A stretch of 64,000 nucleotides of DNA from Microbacterium sp. SMR1 (GTDB lineage: Bacteria > Actinomycetota > Actinomycetes > Actinomycetales > Microbacteriaceae). Made by a program: the position numbers and the translations under genes. Shown piece after piece: positions 34,322-43,511 of the stretch. The notes below the pieces were generated by a model. The model did not search any database and was not told where the DNA came from. It was given only the letters and a program-made list of their open reading frames with translations. The stretch covers positions 642,610-706,609 of the forward strand of contig NZ_QMBN01000002.1 in NCBI RefSeq assembly GCF_003289625.1, read 5' to 3'. Every line of letters starts with the position of its first letter. Position 1 is the first letter of the stretch.

Positions 34322-35326
34322 ATGGCAGTGAGCGTGCGGGATGTCGCGGTCGCGGCATCCGTTTCGGTGGGGACCGTCTCGAACGTCCTCAACAACCCGA
34401 CGCGCGTGTCGCCGGAGATGGTCGCGCGCGTGCAGCAAGCCATCGCCGATCTGGGGTTCGTCCGCAACGATGCGGCCCGACAGCTGCGGGCCGGACGCAG
34501 CCGGTCGATCGGCCTCGTGGTGCTCGACATCGGCAACCCGTTCTTCGCCGAGGTCGCGCGCGGCGCGGAGGAGCGTGCAGCCGAGAGCGGCATGGCGGTG
34601 CTGCTCAGCACGAGCGACGAGAAGCCCGAGCGCGAGTCGGCGTATCTCGACCTCTTCCGCGAGCAGCGCGTCAACGGCGTGCTCGTGACCCCCGCGAGCG
34701 ACGACCTGGAGCGGTTGCGTGGGCTGCAGGCGGCGGGGGTCCCGGTCGTCCTCGTCGACCGCGAGGTGCCCGACGACGTCTTCGCCTCGGTGTCGGTCGA
34801 CGACGTCGAGGGCGGCTATCTCGCCGTGTCGCACCTGCTGGCCCGCGGGCGTCGGCGCATCGCGTTCGTCCGCGGACCGGTGTCGATCCGTCAGGTCGCC
34901 GATCGTCTCGAGGGTGCGCGGCGCGCGGTGGCCGAAGTCGCCGGTGCCCACTTGGAAGAGCTCGCCGTGCCCGCCCTGTCGGTGCTGCACGGCCGAGCTG
35001 CCGGCGAGCAGCTGCGCGACCGCCGCGGAGAGGACCGCGTCGATGCCGTGTTCGCGGCGAACGACCTGCTCGCCGTCGGAGTGCTGCAGGCCTTCGCGGT
35101 CCTCGGGCAGCTTCGCGTGCCCGAGGAGGTCGCGCTCATCGGCTACGACGACATCGACTTCGCGTCGGCCACCGTCGTGCCGCTCAGCTCGATCCGCCAG
35201 CCCGCCCACGAGATCGGATACCGCGCCGTCGACCTCCTGCTGCGCGGCCTCGACGATCCCGCCGGCGAGCACGAGCGCCGCGTGCGCTTCCGCCCCGAGC
35301 TCGTCGTCCGCGACTCGACCGGCTGA
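34322..35326 (+). CDS. LacI-family regulator of the rhamnose genes
   Basis: A 334-residue repressor: helix-turn-helix SVRDVAVAASVSVGTVSNVL (residues 4-23), hinge region ending AARQLRAGRSRSIGLVVLDI, then a sugar-binding domain with LIGYDDIDFASATVVPLSSI near residue 275. It is transcribed away from the rha operon, and both LacI-type dyads lie between the two starts. TACGGT at 34309-34314 is 7 nt before the ATG, so it too is probably leaderless. The inducer is most likely rhamnose or a rhamnose derivative. Confidence 0.9.
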   Translation: MAVSVRDVAVAASVSVGTVSNVLNNPTRVSPEMVARVQQAIADLGFVRNDAARQLRAGRSRSIGLVVLDIGNPFFAEVARGAEERAAESGMAVLLSTSDEKPERESAYLDLFREQRVNGVLVTPASDDLERLRGLQAAGVPVVLVDREVPDDVFASVSVDDVEGGYLAVSHLLARGRRRIAFVRGPVSIRQVADRLEGARRAVAEVAGAHLEELAVPALSVLHGRAAGEQLRDRRGEDRVDAVFAANDLLAVGVLQAFAVLGQLRVPEEVALIGYDDIDFASATVVPLSSIRQPAHEIGYRAVDLLLRGLDDPAGEHERRVRFRPELVVRDSTG

Positions 35327-35444
35327 CCGCGGCATCCTGTCGCCCCTCGAGGCACCGTCGCCCGCGGGGCTCTGTCGCCCCGCGAGGTCCCCGCCGCGCG
35401 GCCCGGATGAGAGAAGACTCATCGGCGCGCGGGGGAGGTGCGCC

Positions 35445-35477
35445 TAGGCTCATCGGAACGCAGGAAAGCGCATTCCG
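35445..35477 (+). promoter_or_regulatory. Predicted promoter and operator of the PL11 lyase gene
   Basis: TAGGCT (35445-35450) resembles the other -10 boxes here. Just after it, CGGAACGC (35454-35461) and GCATTCCG (35470-35477) form an inverted repeat with 7 of 8 matches over the likely transcription start. Upstream, GATGAG and CTCATC (35406-35423) form a second short dyad. The rest of the 165-bp gap holds GC-rich direct repeats of CTGTCGCCCC type. Confidence 0.5.
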
Positions 35478-35491
35478 ATGGGATCCATTCA

Positions 35492-38368
35492 ATGAAGAAC
35501 AGACTCCGCTCCTCGCTGCTCGCCGGCCTCGCCGCGGGCACGCTCGCCACGGCGACCCTCACGGTCGGGGGCGTCGCGACGCTTCCCGCGGCAGGGGTCG
35601 AGGCGCCGCCGTCCCCGCCGATACCGCGGCTCGAGACCCTCGATCGCGGCCTGGTCGCCGTGCCGACGGACGAGGGCGTCTTCCTCAGCTGGCGTCTGCT
35701 CGCGGGCGAGGCCAGCGGTGCCGGCGAGACCGGCCTCACGGGCACCGACTTCGTCGTCTACCGCGACGACGTTCCGATCGCCACCGTCACCGACAGCACG
35801 AACTACCGCGACGACGCCGGGACGGCGGCATCCGTCTATCGCGTGGCGCCGGTCACGGCGGGCGTTGAGGCGGCGGCGAGCGAGGCCGCGATCGCGATGG
35901 ATGCCGGCTTCCTCGACATCGCGCTGCAGCGGCCCGAAGGCGGCGTGACCCCGGCGGGCGAGGAATACACCTACTCGGCCAACGACGTCTCCGTCGGTGA
36001 CGTCGACGGTGACGGGCGCTACGAGTTCATCGTGAAGTGGGATCCCTCGAACTCCAAGGACGTCTCGCAGGTCGGGTACACCGGCGGGGTCTACATCGAC
36101 ACCTACAGCCTCGAGGGACGCCTGCTGAACCGGCTCGACCTCGGTCCGAACATCCGTGCCGGCGCGCACTACACGCAGTTCCTCGTCTACGACTTCGACG
36201 GTGACGGCCGGTCGGAGACGATGCTCAAGACCGCGCCCGGGACGAAGTCGATCACCTACGCCGACGACGGCTCGGTGGCCTCGGAGCAGTACGTCACGAT
36301 GCCGGACGAGGATGTCGCGGCGGGCTACGCCCACACCGATGACTACCGGATGAGCGCCGCGGACTACGCCGACCACCTCGAGGAGATGTTCCGCGGATGG
36401 TCGACGCGCGACGAAGTCGTCTCGGGCCAGTGGCCGGCCACCCTGGAAGAGGCCTTCGGCATCGAGCCGCGCTACGACTACCCGCTGTCGGAGGCCGGCG
36501 CCCGCGCCCTCGTCGATCACTTCATCGACGTGTACGCGCCGAGCCGAAGCGCCCGCAACGCCCTGCGGAACTTCGAGGGCTTCATCCTCGACGGGCCCGA
36601 GTACCTCACCGTCTTCGACGGCGAGAGCGGGGCCGAGCTGCAGACCGTGCGCTACGAGCCCGACCGCGGCGACGACGGCCTGCTGTGGGGCGACTACGCG
36701 ATGTCGCGTATCGAGCCCGGCAACCGGGTCGACCGGTTCCTGGCGGGCGTCGCCTATCTCGACGGTGAGCGCCCGTCGGCGGTGTTCGCTCGCGGTTACT
36801 ACACCCGCACGACGATCGCGACCTACGACTGGGACGGCGAGAACCTGTCGAAACGGTGGTTCGTCGACAGCGGGCATGCCCCGATGACCAACCCGTTCAA
36901 CGACGGTCCCCACGGGGTCGACGGCACCGATCCCGTGTACGGCTCGATCACGACGCAGGGCTTCCACAGTCTGTCGGCGGCGGATGTCGACGGAGACGGC
37001 CGTCACGAGATCGTCTACGGATCGGCGACGCTCGACGACGACGGCAGCCTGCTCTACAGCTCGTTCGCCGAGATGCCCGAGGGATCGGCGACCCCGGGCG
37101 AGATGGCGCGTCTCGGTCACGGCGACGCGATGCACGTCGCCGACATCGACCCGACCCGCCCGGGCCTGGAGATCTTCACCGTGCACGAGGGCGGGGCATA
37201 CGCGCCGTACGGTACGGCACTGCGGGATGCCGCCACCGGCGAGGTCATCTTCGGCGCCTACTCGGGCCGAGACACCGGGCGCGGGATGATCGGCGACGTG
37301 CGCCCCGACGTGCCCGGCATGGAGGTCTGGTCGAGCATGCCCGGCGGAACGGATGCCTCGGGCCTGCTGACCGCCCAGGGCGAGGTGCTCTCGGCGGCGA
37401 CGCCCGGCACCAACGCCTCGATCCGCTGGGGCGGCGACCTCACGACGCAGATCGTGAACGGCAGCGGTGACGTCACCCCGACGATCGACGACTGGGCGCG
37501 CGGCACCGTACTGACGGCATCCGGAACCCTCGCCAACAACGGCACGAAGGGCAACCCCGGGCTCGTCGCCGACGTGCTGGGAGACTGGCGCGAAGAGCTG
37601 GTCGTGCGCACGGCCGACTCGTCGGCGCTGCGGGTGTACGTCTCGACCGAGGTGACCGAGCACAAGCTGTACACGCTCATGCACGATCCGCAGTACCGCG
37701 CCGAGGTCGCCCGTCAGCAGACGACCTACAACCAGCCGAGCTACACCGGTTTCCACCTCGCCTCGGGCATGGACTTCGCCGGTGTGCCGCTGCGGCCTGC
37801 TCCCGCGCCCGTCGCGACGCCCGGCATCGGGGTGGACTCGACCGGCGTCAACGTCAGCTGGAAGACGACGGATGCCGGCGCCGAGGTCACCGGCTTCACC
37901 GTCATCCTCCGCTCGGAGGCGGGCGACACGATCGTGCAGCAGGTCGGGACCGAGGCTCGCTCTGCGCGGTTCGCGACGGTCCCGCCGGGGGAGTGGACCG
38001 CGACCGTCACGCCCGCGGGCACCTTCGGCTCGGCGGCGCAGTCGCAGCCGTCGGCGACGGCCACAGTGCGAGAGGGGCAGCCGGTGCCACTCCGAGTCAG
38101 CGCGCGGTCGCAGTGCGTCAACGGAGCGGTGCACGTCGCGGTCCATGCCGCGAATCAGGCGGGGGCGCCGGTCGACGTGCGGCTGGCCGCGGTCGGCGGC
38201 GAGCACGCGCAGCAGAAGGTCGCGGCGGCCGACGCGGCGTACCGGCTCTTCGACTCGGGCCGCGACTCGCTCGTGCCCGGGTCGGCGACCGTCACGGCGT
38301 ATCAGTGGGTCGACGGTGTCGGCTACCACGCCACCTACGACGTGCCCTACTTCGCCCGGATGTGCTGA
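35492..38368 (+). CDS. Secreted rhamnogalacturonan lyase, PL11 family
   Basis: A 958-residue secreted protein. An N-terminal signal peptide (basic MKNRLRSS, hydrophobic to about residue 35) is followed by an FN3-like segment and the PL11 eight-bladed propeller, with calcium-binding repeats DVDGDG, DFDGDG and again DVDGDG, plus blocks ANDVSVGDVDGDGRYEF, GHGDAMHVADIDP and DWREELVVRT. After about residue 770 come a second FN3-like module and a C-terminal domain. PL11 enzymes cleave the rhamnose-galacturonate backbone of rhamnogalacturonan I by beta-elimination. Its place beside the rhamnose genes fits. Confidence 0.93.
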   Translation: MKNRLRSSLLAGLAAGTLATATLTVGGVATLPAAGVEAPPSPPIPRLETLDRGLVAVPTDEGVFLSWRLLAGEASGAGETGLTGTDFVVYRDDVPIATVTDSTNYRDDAGTAASVYRVAPVTAGVEAAASEAAIAMDAGFLDIALQRPEGGVTPAGEEYTYSANDVSVGDVDGDGRYEFIVKWDPSNSKDVSQVGYTGGVYIDTYSLEGRLLNRLDLGPNIRAGAHYTQFLVYDFDGDGRSETMLKTAPGTKSITYADDGSVASEQYVTMPDEDVAAGYAHTDDYRMSAADYADHLEEMFRGWSTRDEVVSGQWPATLEEAFGIEPRYDYPLSEAGARALVDHFIDVYAPSRSARNALRNFEGFILDGPEYLTVFDGESGAELQTVRYEPDRGDDGLLWGDYAMSRIEPGNRVDRFLAGVAYLDGERPSAVFARGYYTRTTIATYDWDGENLSKRWFVDSGHAPMTNPFNDGPHGVDGTDPVYGSITTQGFHSLSAADVDGDGRHEIVYGSATLDDDGSLLYSSFAEMPEGSATPGEMARLGHGDAMHVADIDPTRPGLEIFTVHEGGAYAPYGTALRDAATGEVIFGAYSGRDTGRGMIGDVRPDVPGMEVWSSMPGGTDASGLLTAQGEVLSAATPGTNASIRWGGDLTTQIVNGSGDVTPTIDDWARGTVLTASGTLANNGTKGNPGLVADVLGDWREELVVRTADSSALRVYVSTEVTEHKLYTLMHDPQYRAEVARQQTTYNQPSYTGFHLASGMDFAGVPLRPAPAPVATPGIGVDSTGVNVSWKTTDAGAEVTGFTVILRSEAGDTIVQQVGTEARSARFATVPPGEWTATVTPAGTFGSAAQSQPSATATVREGQPVPLRVSARSQCVNGAVHVAVHAANQAGAPVDVRLAAVGGEHAQQKVAAADAAYRLFDSGRDSLVPGSATVTAYQWVDGVGYHATYDVPYFARMC

Positions 38369-38391
38369 GGCGTCCGGCTCGGACGCGAGGC

Positions 38392-38482
38392 CCCGATACA
38401 TCCGAAGGGCCGGAGTGACGGGTGGGGCCGGTGAGGCCGTGCGAATGCTCACCAGCCCCACCCATCCGACAGATGTATCGGG
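38392..38482. repeat. 85-nt long-hairpin intergenic repeat, copy 2
   Basis: The core runs 38395-38479 and the perfect outer stem CCCGATACATC / GATGTATCGGG takes in three more bases on each side. A second, inner stem of about 15 of 16 pairs follows, with an asymmetric bulge on the 5' side. Ends and spacing match the element at 26729-26813. Lying between the convergent PL11 and MFS genes, it could also stop transcription from both sides, though there is no T-run. Confidence 0.75.
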
Positions 38483-38496
38483 CGCGGGCGCGGGCG

Positions 38497-39849
38497 TCAG
38501 CGGGAGCGGCGGGGGCGGTCGGACGTGGCGTCGGGCAGGGAGATGGGCGTCGTGCCCGCGACCTCGTCGCTGAACTCCTCCGGGGCGACGACCGAGATCG
38601 GACGCGTCTCGTCGAGCGAGAGGGCGAACCGGCGCGAGCTCGAGCGGTGCACGCGTCCGGAGACGAGCATCCACGTCACCCCGACCCCGAACGCGACGAA
38701 GGCGGCGACGGCACCGAGGCCGATGGCCGCGCGCGGCCCGAACTGGTCGGCGACCCACCCGACGATCGGCGCGCCGATGGGCGTGCCGCCCATGAGGATC
38801 GCCATGTACAGCGCGAGCACGCGGCCGCGCAGCGCCGCGTCGGTCGTGGTCTGCACGTACCCGTTGGCCGTCGTGAGGGTGGTCACGACCGCGAAACCGG
38901 TGAACATCAGGGTCACCGCGTACAGCCAGTAGTCCGGCATGAAGGCCGACACCGCTGCGGCGGCCGCGAAGAGTCCGGCGCCGAAGATCACGACGCGGAT
39001 GCGGGCGCGATCGCGACGTGCTGCCATCAGGGCGCCCGCGAGCGATCCGATCGCCAGGATCGAGCTGAGGAGGCCGTACCCGTCGGCATCGCGTCCGAAC
39101 TCGATCGCCATGGTCGAGGCGAAGATCGGGAAGTTCATACCGAAGGCGCCGAGGAGGAACACCATCGCGAACGTCACCATGAGGTCGGGGCGCCCGCGCA
39201 CGTACCGGAAGCCGTCGGCGAGGCGCGCCGCACCGGGAGAGGTGACCCGCGGGATGAGCTCGCCGGGTCGGATGAGGAACAGCGCCACGATCATCGCGAG
39301 GAACGTCGCCGCGTTGATGAAGAACACCCAGCCGGTGCCGACCGCGACGATGACGATTCCCGCGGCAGCGGGGCCGATCATGCGCGCTCCGTTGAAGGAT
39401 GCCGCGTTGAGCGCGACCGCATTGGCCGCGATCTCGCGCGCGACGATGTCGGAGACGAACGCCTGGCGCGCCGGATTGTCGAAGGCCGAGATCATGCCGA
39501 GCGTGAACGCGAAGACGTACATGAGCGGGAGCGTCATGACGCCCGTGAGCAGCAGCGTGCCGATGACCAGCCCGACGAGCATGAGCGAGCTCTGCGTGAC
39601 CACGAGCAGACGGCGCCGGTCGAAACGGTCGGCGACCCACCCGGTGACGCCCACGAGCAGGAGCGGCGGGGCGAACTGCAGCGCCATCGTGACGCCCATC
39701 GCTCCCGCGTCGTTGTCGGTGAGGCCGGTGAGGACGACCCAGCTGAGCGCTGTGGCCTGCATCCACGCGCCGACGTTCGACACGAGGGCGCCGAAGAACC
39801 ACACCCGGTAGTTGAACACCGAGAAGGAGCGGAACATCGCGGAGCTCAT
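38497..39849 (-). CDS. MFS transporter of the MFS_3/EntS-like type
   Basis: A 450-residue transporter with about 11-12 membrane segments: FNYRVWFFGALVSNVGAWMQ at the N-terminus, GWVADRFDRRRLL after helix 2, and the helix-5 block SAFDNPARQAFVSD. Members of this branch are efflux pumps for siderophores, macrolides or other small molecules. It is coupled (4-bp overlap) to the upstream marR gene, so it is probably derepressed by the MarR ligand. Confidence 0.88.
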   Translation of the reverse strand: MSSAMFRSFSVFNYRVWFFGALVSNVGAWMQATALSWVVLTGLTDNDAGAMGVTMALQFAPPLLLVGVTGWVADRFDRRRLLVVTQSSLMLVGLVIGTLLLTGVMTLPLMYVFAFTLGMISAFDNPARQAFVSDIVAREIAANAVALNAASFNGARMIGPAAAGIVIVAVGTGWVFFINAATFLAMIVALFLIRPGELIPRVTSPGAARLADGFRYVRGRPDLMVTFAMVFLLGAFGMNFPIFASTMAIEFGRDADGYGLLSSILAIGSLAGALMAARRDRARIRVVIFGAGLFAAAAAVSAFMPDYWLYAVTLMFTGFAVVTTLTTANGYVQTTTDAALRGRVLALYMAILMGGTPIGAPIVGWVADQFGPRAAIGLGAVAAFVAFGVGVTWMLVSGRVHRSSSRRFALSLDETRPISVVAPEEFSDEVAGTTPISLPDATSDRPRRSR

Positions 39850-40304
39850 CGGTCGGCCACCGCCCGCATGATGACGGCGGCGGCCGCGAGAGTCTCACGG
39901 TCGGCCGGTTCGAGCTCTTCCAGCGCGTGCTCGAGCCAGGAGTCGCGACGGCGGGTCGTCTCGATCACGACGGTGCGGCCCTCGTCGGTGAGGGCGATGT
40001 TCACCTTGCGGCGGTCGCCGTCGTCGGGTGTCCGGGTCAGGTACCCGAGCTCTTCGAGGTGGTTGACGGTGCGGTTCATCGACGGTGCCGATACGCGCTC
40101 GCGGTCGGCCAGCTCGCCGAGCGTGTGCGGACCGTGCACGTGCAGGTTCGCGAGCACGGCGTACTGCCCGTCGCTCATCGAATCGACGGCACGCTGCGCG
40201 CGGAGCCGCCGTGCGAGGCGGAAGGTCGCCATGCGGAGGTCGGTCGCGTCGTGCGCGAGATCGATGGCGGTCGGTGGGGCGGAAGCGGGGGAGGAGGTGC
40301 TCAT
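39846..40304 (-). CDS. MarR-family transcriptional regulator
   Basis: A 152-residue winged-helix regulator: MSDGQYAVLANLHVHGPHTL, then the recognition region LADRERVSAPSMNRTVNHLEELGYL and wing TRTPDDGDRRKVNIALTDEG. It is first in a two-gene operon with an MFS exporter. Its promoter is TTAGCA, 17 nt, TAAACA, with the ATG 6 nt after the -10 box (leaderless). TTAGC/GCTAA half-sites cover that promoter, which suggests autoregulation. Confidence 0.92.
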   Translation of the reverse strand: MSTSSPASAPPTAIDLAHDATDLRMATFRLARRLRAQRAVDSMSDGQYAVLANLHVHGPHTLGELADRERVSAPSMNRTVNHLEELGYLTRTPDDGDRRKVNIALTDEGRTVVIETTRRRDSWLEHALEELEPADRETLAAAAVIMRAVADR

Positions 40305-40310
40305 CTGTGA

Positions 40311-40339
40311 TGTTTAGCTTAGCTCATTAGTCTTGCTAA
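40311..40339 (-). promoter_or_regulatory. marR promoter with TTAGC/GCTAA half-sites
   Basis: TTAGCA (40339 to 40334) and TAAACA (40316 to 40311) are 17 nt apart on the minus strand. The segment is AT-rich and holds several TTAGC, AGCT and GCTAA words in opposing orientation, consistent with MarR binding sites. The half-site resembles the TTGCTAG operator of the DHA2 exporter at 26339. Confidence 0.65.
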
Positions 40340-40387
40340 CGGTCTGTGGTGTCCGGAATGCGACGGCCGGAAACGTAGACTCGCCGC

Positions 40388-41233
40388 ATGCCCGAGTTCA
40401 TCGACGCGCACGGGGTCGCGATCGTCTACGACATCCATCCCGCGAATGGCGAGCAGCGGGCCGTCGTGCAGCTGCTGCACGGTGTCGGCGAGCACGCGGG
40501 CCGGTATGCCGAACTCGCCGGGATCCTCACCGCAGCGGGCTTCACCGTCTACGCCGACGACCACCGGGGTCATGGCCGCACCGGCATCCGGCAGCACGGT
40601 GATCCGAGCAAGCTCGGCAAGCTCGGTCGGGGAGGGCTGCATGCCGCGCGCGACGCCTGCGCCGAGCTGACCCGCATCATCGAGCGCGACCATCCTGGGG
40701 CGCCGATCGTGCTCCTCGGCCACTCGTGGGGATCATTCCTCGCGCAGATGCTGTTCGACGACCGGCCCGAGGCATACGCGGCACTCGTGCTGTCGGGGTC
40801 GGCGCTGCGCTGGCCCGGATCGCTCAACTCGGGCGACCTGAACGCGCCGTGGAAGGCGCCCGGCGCGAACGGCGTCGAGTGGCTGAGCACGGATGCCGCC
40901 GTCCAGCAGAGCTTCCTGGACGACCCGCTCACGACGACGACCGCGCTGCCCCGCCTGTTCGGGCCGGTCGAGACGCTCAAGCTCATCGGCCGACCCCGAC
41001 GCGACCTCGGTGTCGACGTCCCGGTGCTGCTCATGGTCGGCCGGGACGACACCGTCGGCGGGCCTCGCAGCGTCCATCGCCTCGCCGACGCCTACCGCAC
41101 GCGATCGGGCCTGACGGATGTGACGACGCTCGTCTACCCCGGTGCTCGTCACGAGATCTTCAACGAGGCGGTCCGGGGTGACGTGCAGGCCGATCTGTTC
41201 GCCTGGCTCGACGCCCGCTTCCCGCGGGACTGA
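40388..41233 (+). CDS. Alpha/beta hydrolase, monoacylglycerol-lipase-like
   Basis: A 281-residue hydrolase of the lysophospholipase/monoacylglycerol lipase type: LLHGVGEHAGRY near residue 29 (oxyanion hole), DDHRGHGRT near 58, the nucleophile Ser113 in LLGHSWGS, the acid in MVGRDDTVGG and the base in PGARHEIFNE. No signal peptide. The substrate is probably a lipid ester or similar. TAGACT at 40376-40381 lies 6 nt before the ATG, so its mRNA is probably leaderless; it diverges from marR. Confidence 0.88.
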   Translation: MPEFIDAHGVAIVYDIHPANGEQRAVVQLLHGVGEHAGRYAELAGILTAAGFTVYADDHRGHGRTGIRQHGDPSKLGKLGRGGLHAARDACAELTRIIERDHPGAPIVLLGHSWGSFLAQMLFDDRPEAYAALVLSGSALRWPGSLNSGDLNAPWKAPGANGVEWLSTDAAVQQSFLDDPLTTTTALPRLFGPVETLKLIGRPRRDLGVDVPVLLMVGRDDTVGGPRSVHRLADAYRTRSGLTDVTTLVYPGARHEIFNEAVRGDVQADLFAWLDARFPRD

Positions 41234-41255
41234 ATCGCGGGAAGCAGCGTCGGTG

Positions 41256-42671
41256 TCACCCGGCGGGACCGCGTCGGATTGCCGTGACGAGCGGGCGTGA
41301 CGCGAGGAGCGCCAGCGCGACCGCCCCGAAGCCCGCGACGAAGGTCGCCGCGATGACGGCCATCGTCAGCGGCGCGACGACCAGGCTGATCCCCACGACC
41401 GGGAGAGCCAGCGCCACGCCGACGACCGCTCCGCCGGCGGCAGCCCAGCGCAGGGGCAGCATCACCGTGATGCGACGTGCCCGAGCGAGTTCCGCGGGCT
41501 CCATGCCGAGCCGGTCGAGGCCCACGATGAGCTCGCGGTCGTCGAGCACCGACGCCGCCTGACTGACGCCCACCGAGGCGGCGAGCAGGACGAAGCCCGC
41601 CCCGAGGGTGACGAGGACACCGGTGCGGATGTCGGCGAACAGCGTCATTTCAGGCTCGTCGCCGGCGATCTCGGTGAGCGCGATGCCGCTGCCCCCGACG
41701 ACGGCGATGAACGAGATCATCGCGATGCTCGAGACTCGACGCCAGGCGGTGGGGGCATGTGCGGCGAGCTCCCGGCCTGCGATGAGCTGAGCAGCCGTCC
41801 GGGCGCGGCGAGCCATCGAGCGGCCGCGTGCGGCGACGATGGGCGTACCGATGAGGTTCACCAGAGCGAGGGCCCCGGCGAACAGAGCCAGCAGGAGGGC
41901 GATCGACGCTGCGGGGGCGAGGACCGCGCTCACGCTGCTGAACTGGGCCACGATCGTGCCGACGGCGACGATCGCGATCCCGGAGATCACGAGGGTGCGG
42001 GTGCGTCGCGGCGGCGCCTCGGTGCGGCGGCGCACGCCCAGTGGGGTGAGCCGCACGCGTCGCAGGCTCGCTGCCGCGCTCACCGTCGCGATGAGCCCGA
42101 CGCCCAGGATGACGGCCAGGACGATCGGCCATCCGGCCCACACGGCGGCGGCACCGACGGGGCCACCGAAGAAGGGGAGCAGCCCGACCAGCGGCAGGGC
42201 GATGCCGTAGGCGGCGGCGCCGACCAGTGCTCCCGCGAACGCGACGGCGGATGCCTCACCCACCGCCATCGCTCCGACCTCGGTGTTGGTGGCGCCGAGG
42301 AGGCGCAGCGTCGAGAGCCGGTCGTTGCGGCGCCGGCTCGACAGGCGCGCGGCGGCAGCCCCGAGGGTTGCTGTCGGAACGGCGAGAAGGATGAGCGCGA
42401 GGACGCTGAGCACGCCGTAGAGGAAAGCCATCTGGCCCGTGCGCGGGTCGGTGAGGAACATGCGGGTGCCGCCCGCGACGATCAGCATGAGCATCGTCGT
42501 CACCGCGAAGGCGACCAGTGGCAGGACGATGGCCGCAGACCCTTGCCGCGCCGGCCGGGAGAGCAGGACCGTGAGAGCCGCGACGCGGCGCACACTGCCC
42601 GGTGTCTCCGCCGCTCGGGCCAGCGGGGTCGGAGGCTGCGGGAGCGAACCGGTCGCGACGACGACGCTCAT
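41256..42671 (-). CDS. FtsX-like ABC transporter permease
   Basis: A 471-residue membrane protein with about ten hydrophobic segments arranged as two FtsX-like halves; the first has a soluble stretch with RLSSRRRNDRLSTLRLLGAT, a loop typical of the MacB/FtsX exporters. It overlaps the ATPase gene by 4 bp. Such pairs export antimicrobial peptides or lipoproteins, or act as sensors; no peptide gene or two-component system is adjacent. Confidence 0.85.
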   Translation of the reverse strand: MSVVVATGSLPQPPTPLARAAETPGSVRRVAALTVLLSRPARQGSAAIVLPLVAFAVTTMLMLIVAGGTRMFLTDPRTGQMAFLYGVLSVLALILLAVPTATLGAAAARLSSRRRNDRLSTLRLLGATNTEVGAMAVGEASAVAFAGALVGAAAYGIALPLVGLLPFFGGPVGAAAVWAGWPIVLAVILGVGLIATVSAAASLRRVRLTPLGVRRRTEAPPRRTRTLVISGIAIVAVGTIVAQFSSVSAVLAPAASIALLLALFAGALALVNLIGTPIVAARGRSMARRARTAAQLIAGRELAAHAPTAWRRVSSIAMISFIAVVGGSGIALTEIAGDEPEMTLFADIRTGVLVTLGAGFVLLAASVGVSQAASVLDDRELIVGLDRLGMEPAELARARRITVMLPLRWAAAGGAVVGVALALPVVGISLVVAPLTMAVIAATFVAGFGAVALALLASRPLVTAIRRGPAG

Positions 42672-43420
42672 CGGGTCACCTCGGCGGCTGCGGCCCCACG
42701 CGCGGGCAAGACGGACGAATCGACGATGCGTCCGTCGCGCATCCGGAGGACGCGGTCGCAGCGGCGCGCGACCTCCGCATCGTGGGTCACGACGACGAGG
42801 CTGCGGCCCTGGCCGGTGGTGGCGTGCAGCAGCGCATCGAGGACCTCCGCGGAGGTGGTGGAGTCGAGGGCGCCGGTCGGCTCGTCGGCGAACACCACGG
42901 GGGCTCCGGTCACCTGGGCGCGGGCGATGGCGACGCGCTGCGCCTGCCCGCCGGAGAGCTCGCCGATGCGCCGGTTCTCCATGCCGGCGAGGCCCAGGGC
43001 GCCGAGCCAGGCGGCGGCGTGCGCTTCGGCAGCAGCTCGCGCCGTGCCGACGAGGAGCAGCGGCAGGGCGGCGTTCTCGACGGCGGTGAGCTCGGGCAGC
43101 AGCAGGTGGTCCTGGAAGACGAAGCCGAGGCTGCTGCGACGCACGGCGGAGCGGTCGGCGTCGGGCATGCCGACGAGCTCCTGCGCCGGGGCGCCGGGAG
43201 CGGCGAGGCGGACGGAGCCGGCATCGGGCGAGATGATTGCGGCGAGGCAGTGCAGAAGCGTCGTCTTGCCCGACCCCGAGGCGCCCATGATCGCGACGGC
43301 CTCGCCGGCGCGCACGGTCAGGTCGACGCGGTCGAGCGCGGTGAGCGCCCCGTAGCGCTTCACGAGCCCGCGGGCTTCGAGGACGGGGGCGGAATCGATG
43401 GTGGGGTTCATGTCATCCAC
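42668..43420 (-). CDS. ABC transporter ATP-binding protein (MacB/LolD type)
   Basis: A 250-residue ATPase with Walker A GASGSGKTT near residue 45, signature LSGGQAQRVAIARAQ near 145 and Walker B VVFADEPTGALDS near 165. The long form of the name fits the LolD/MacB branch that works with FtsX-like permeases, here the next gene. The GTG/ATG choice is the ATG at 43420 with GGAAGAG upstream; a second ATG lies 9 nt inside. It diverges from the lipoate-ligase-like gene. Confidence 0.9.
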   Translation of the reverse strand: MDDMNPTIDSAPVLEARGLVKRYGALTALDRVDLTVRAGEAVAIMGASGSGKTTLLHCLAAIISPDAGSVRLAAPGAPAQELVGMPDADRSAVRRSSLGFVFQDHLLLPELTAVENAALPLLLVGTARAAAEAHAAAWLGALGLAGMENRRIGELSGGQAQRVAIARAQVTGAPVVFADEPTGALDSTTSAEVLDALLHATTGQGRSLVVVTHDAEVARRCDRVLRMRDGRIVDSSVLPARGAAAAEVTR

Positions 43421-43511
43421 TCTTCCGAGCGGGGCCCGCGCCGTCGTCCGTCGCGAGGTGTAACGGCATCCATCGGGCGACCGATCCTCCGCCCGGTCCT
43501 AGGCTGGACGC

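Noticed and set aside
35489..39898. Open frame of about 1,470 codons on the minus strand
   Set aside because: It runs antisense to the PL11 gene and in a second frame across the MFS gene, has very high Arg/Asp/Val content without motifs, and exists because high-GC codon use leaves few stops in shadow frames.
38497..40304. Transfer signature around the MarR-MFS pair
   Set aside because: The AT-rich spot is confined to about 40 bp of promoter; the genes themselves have the composition of their neighbours and there is no integrase or tRNA.
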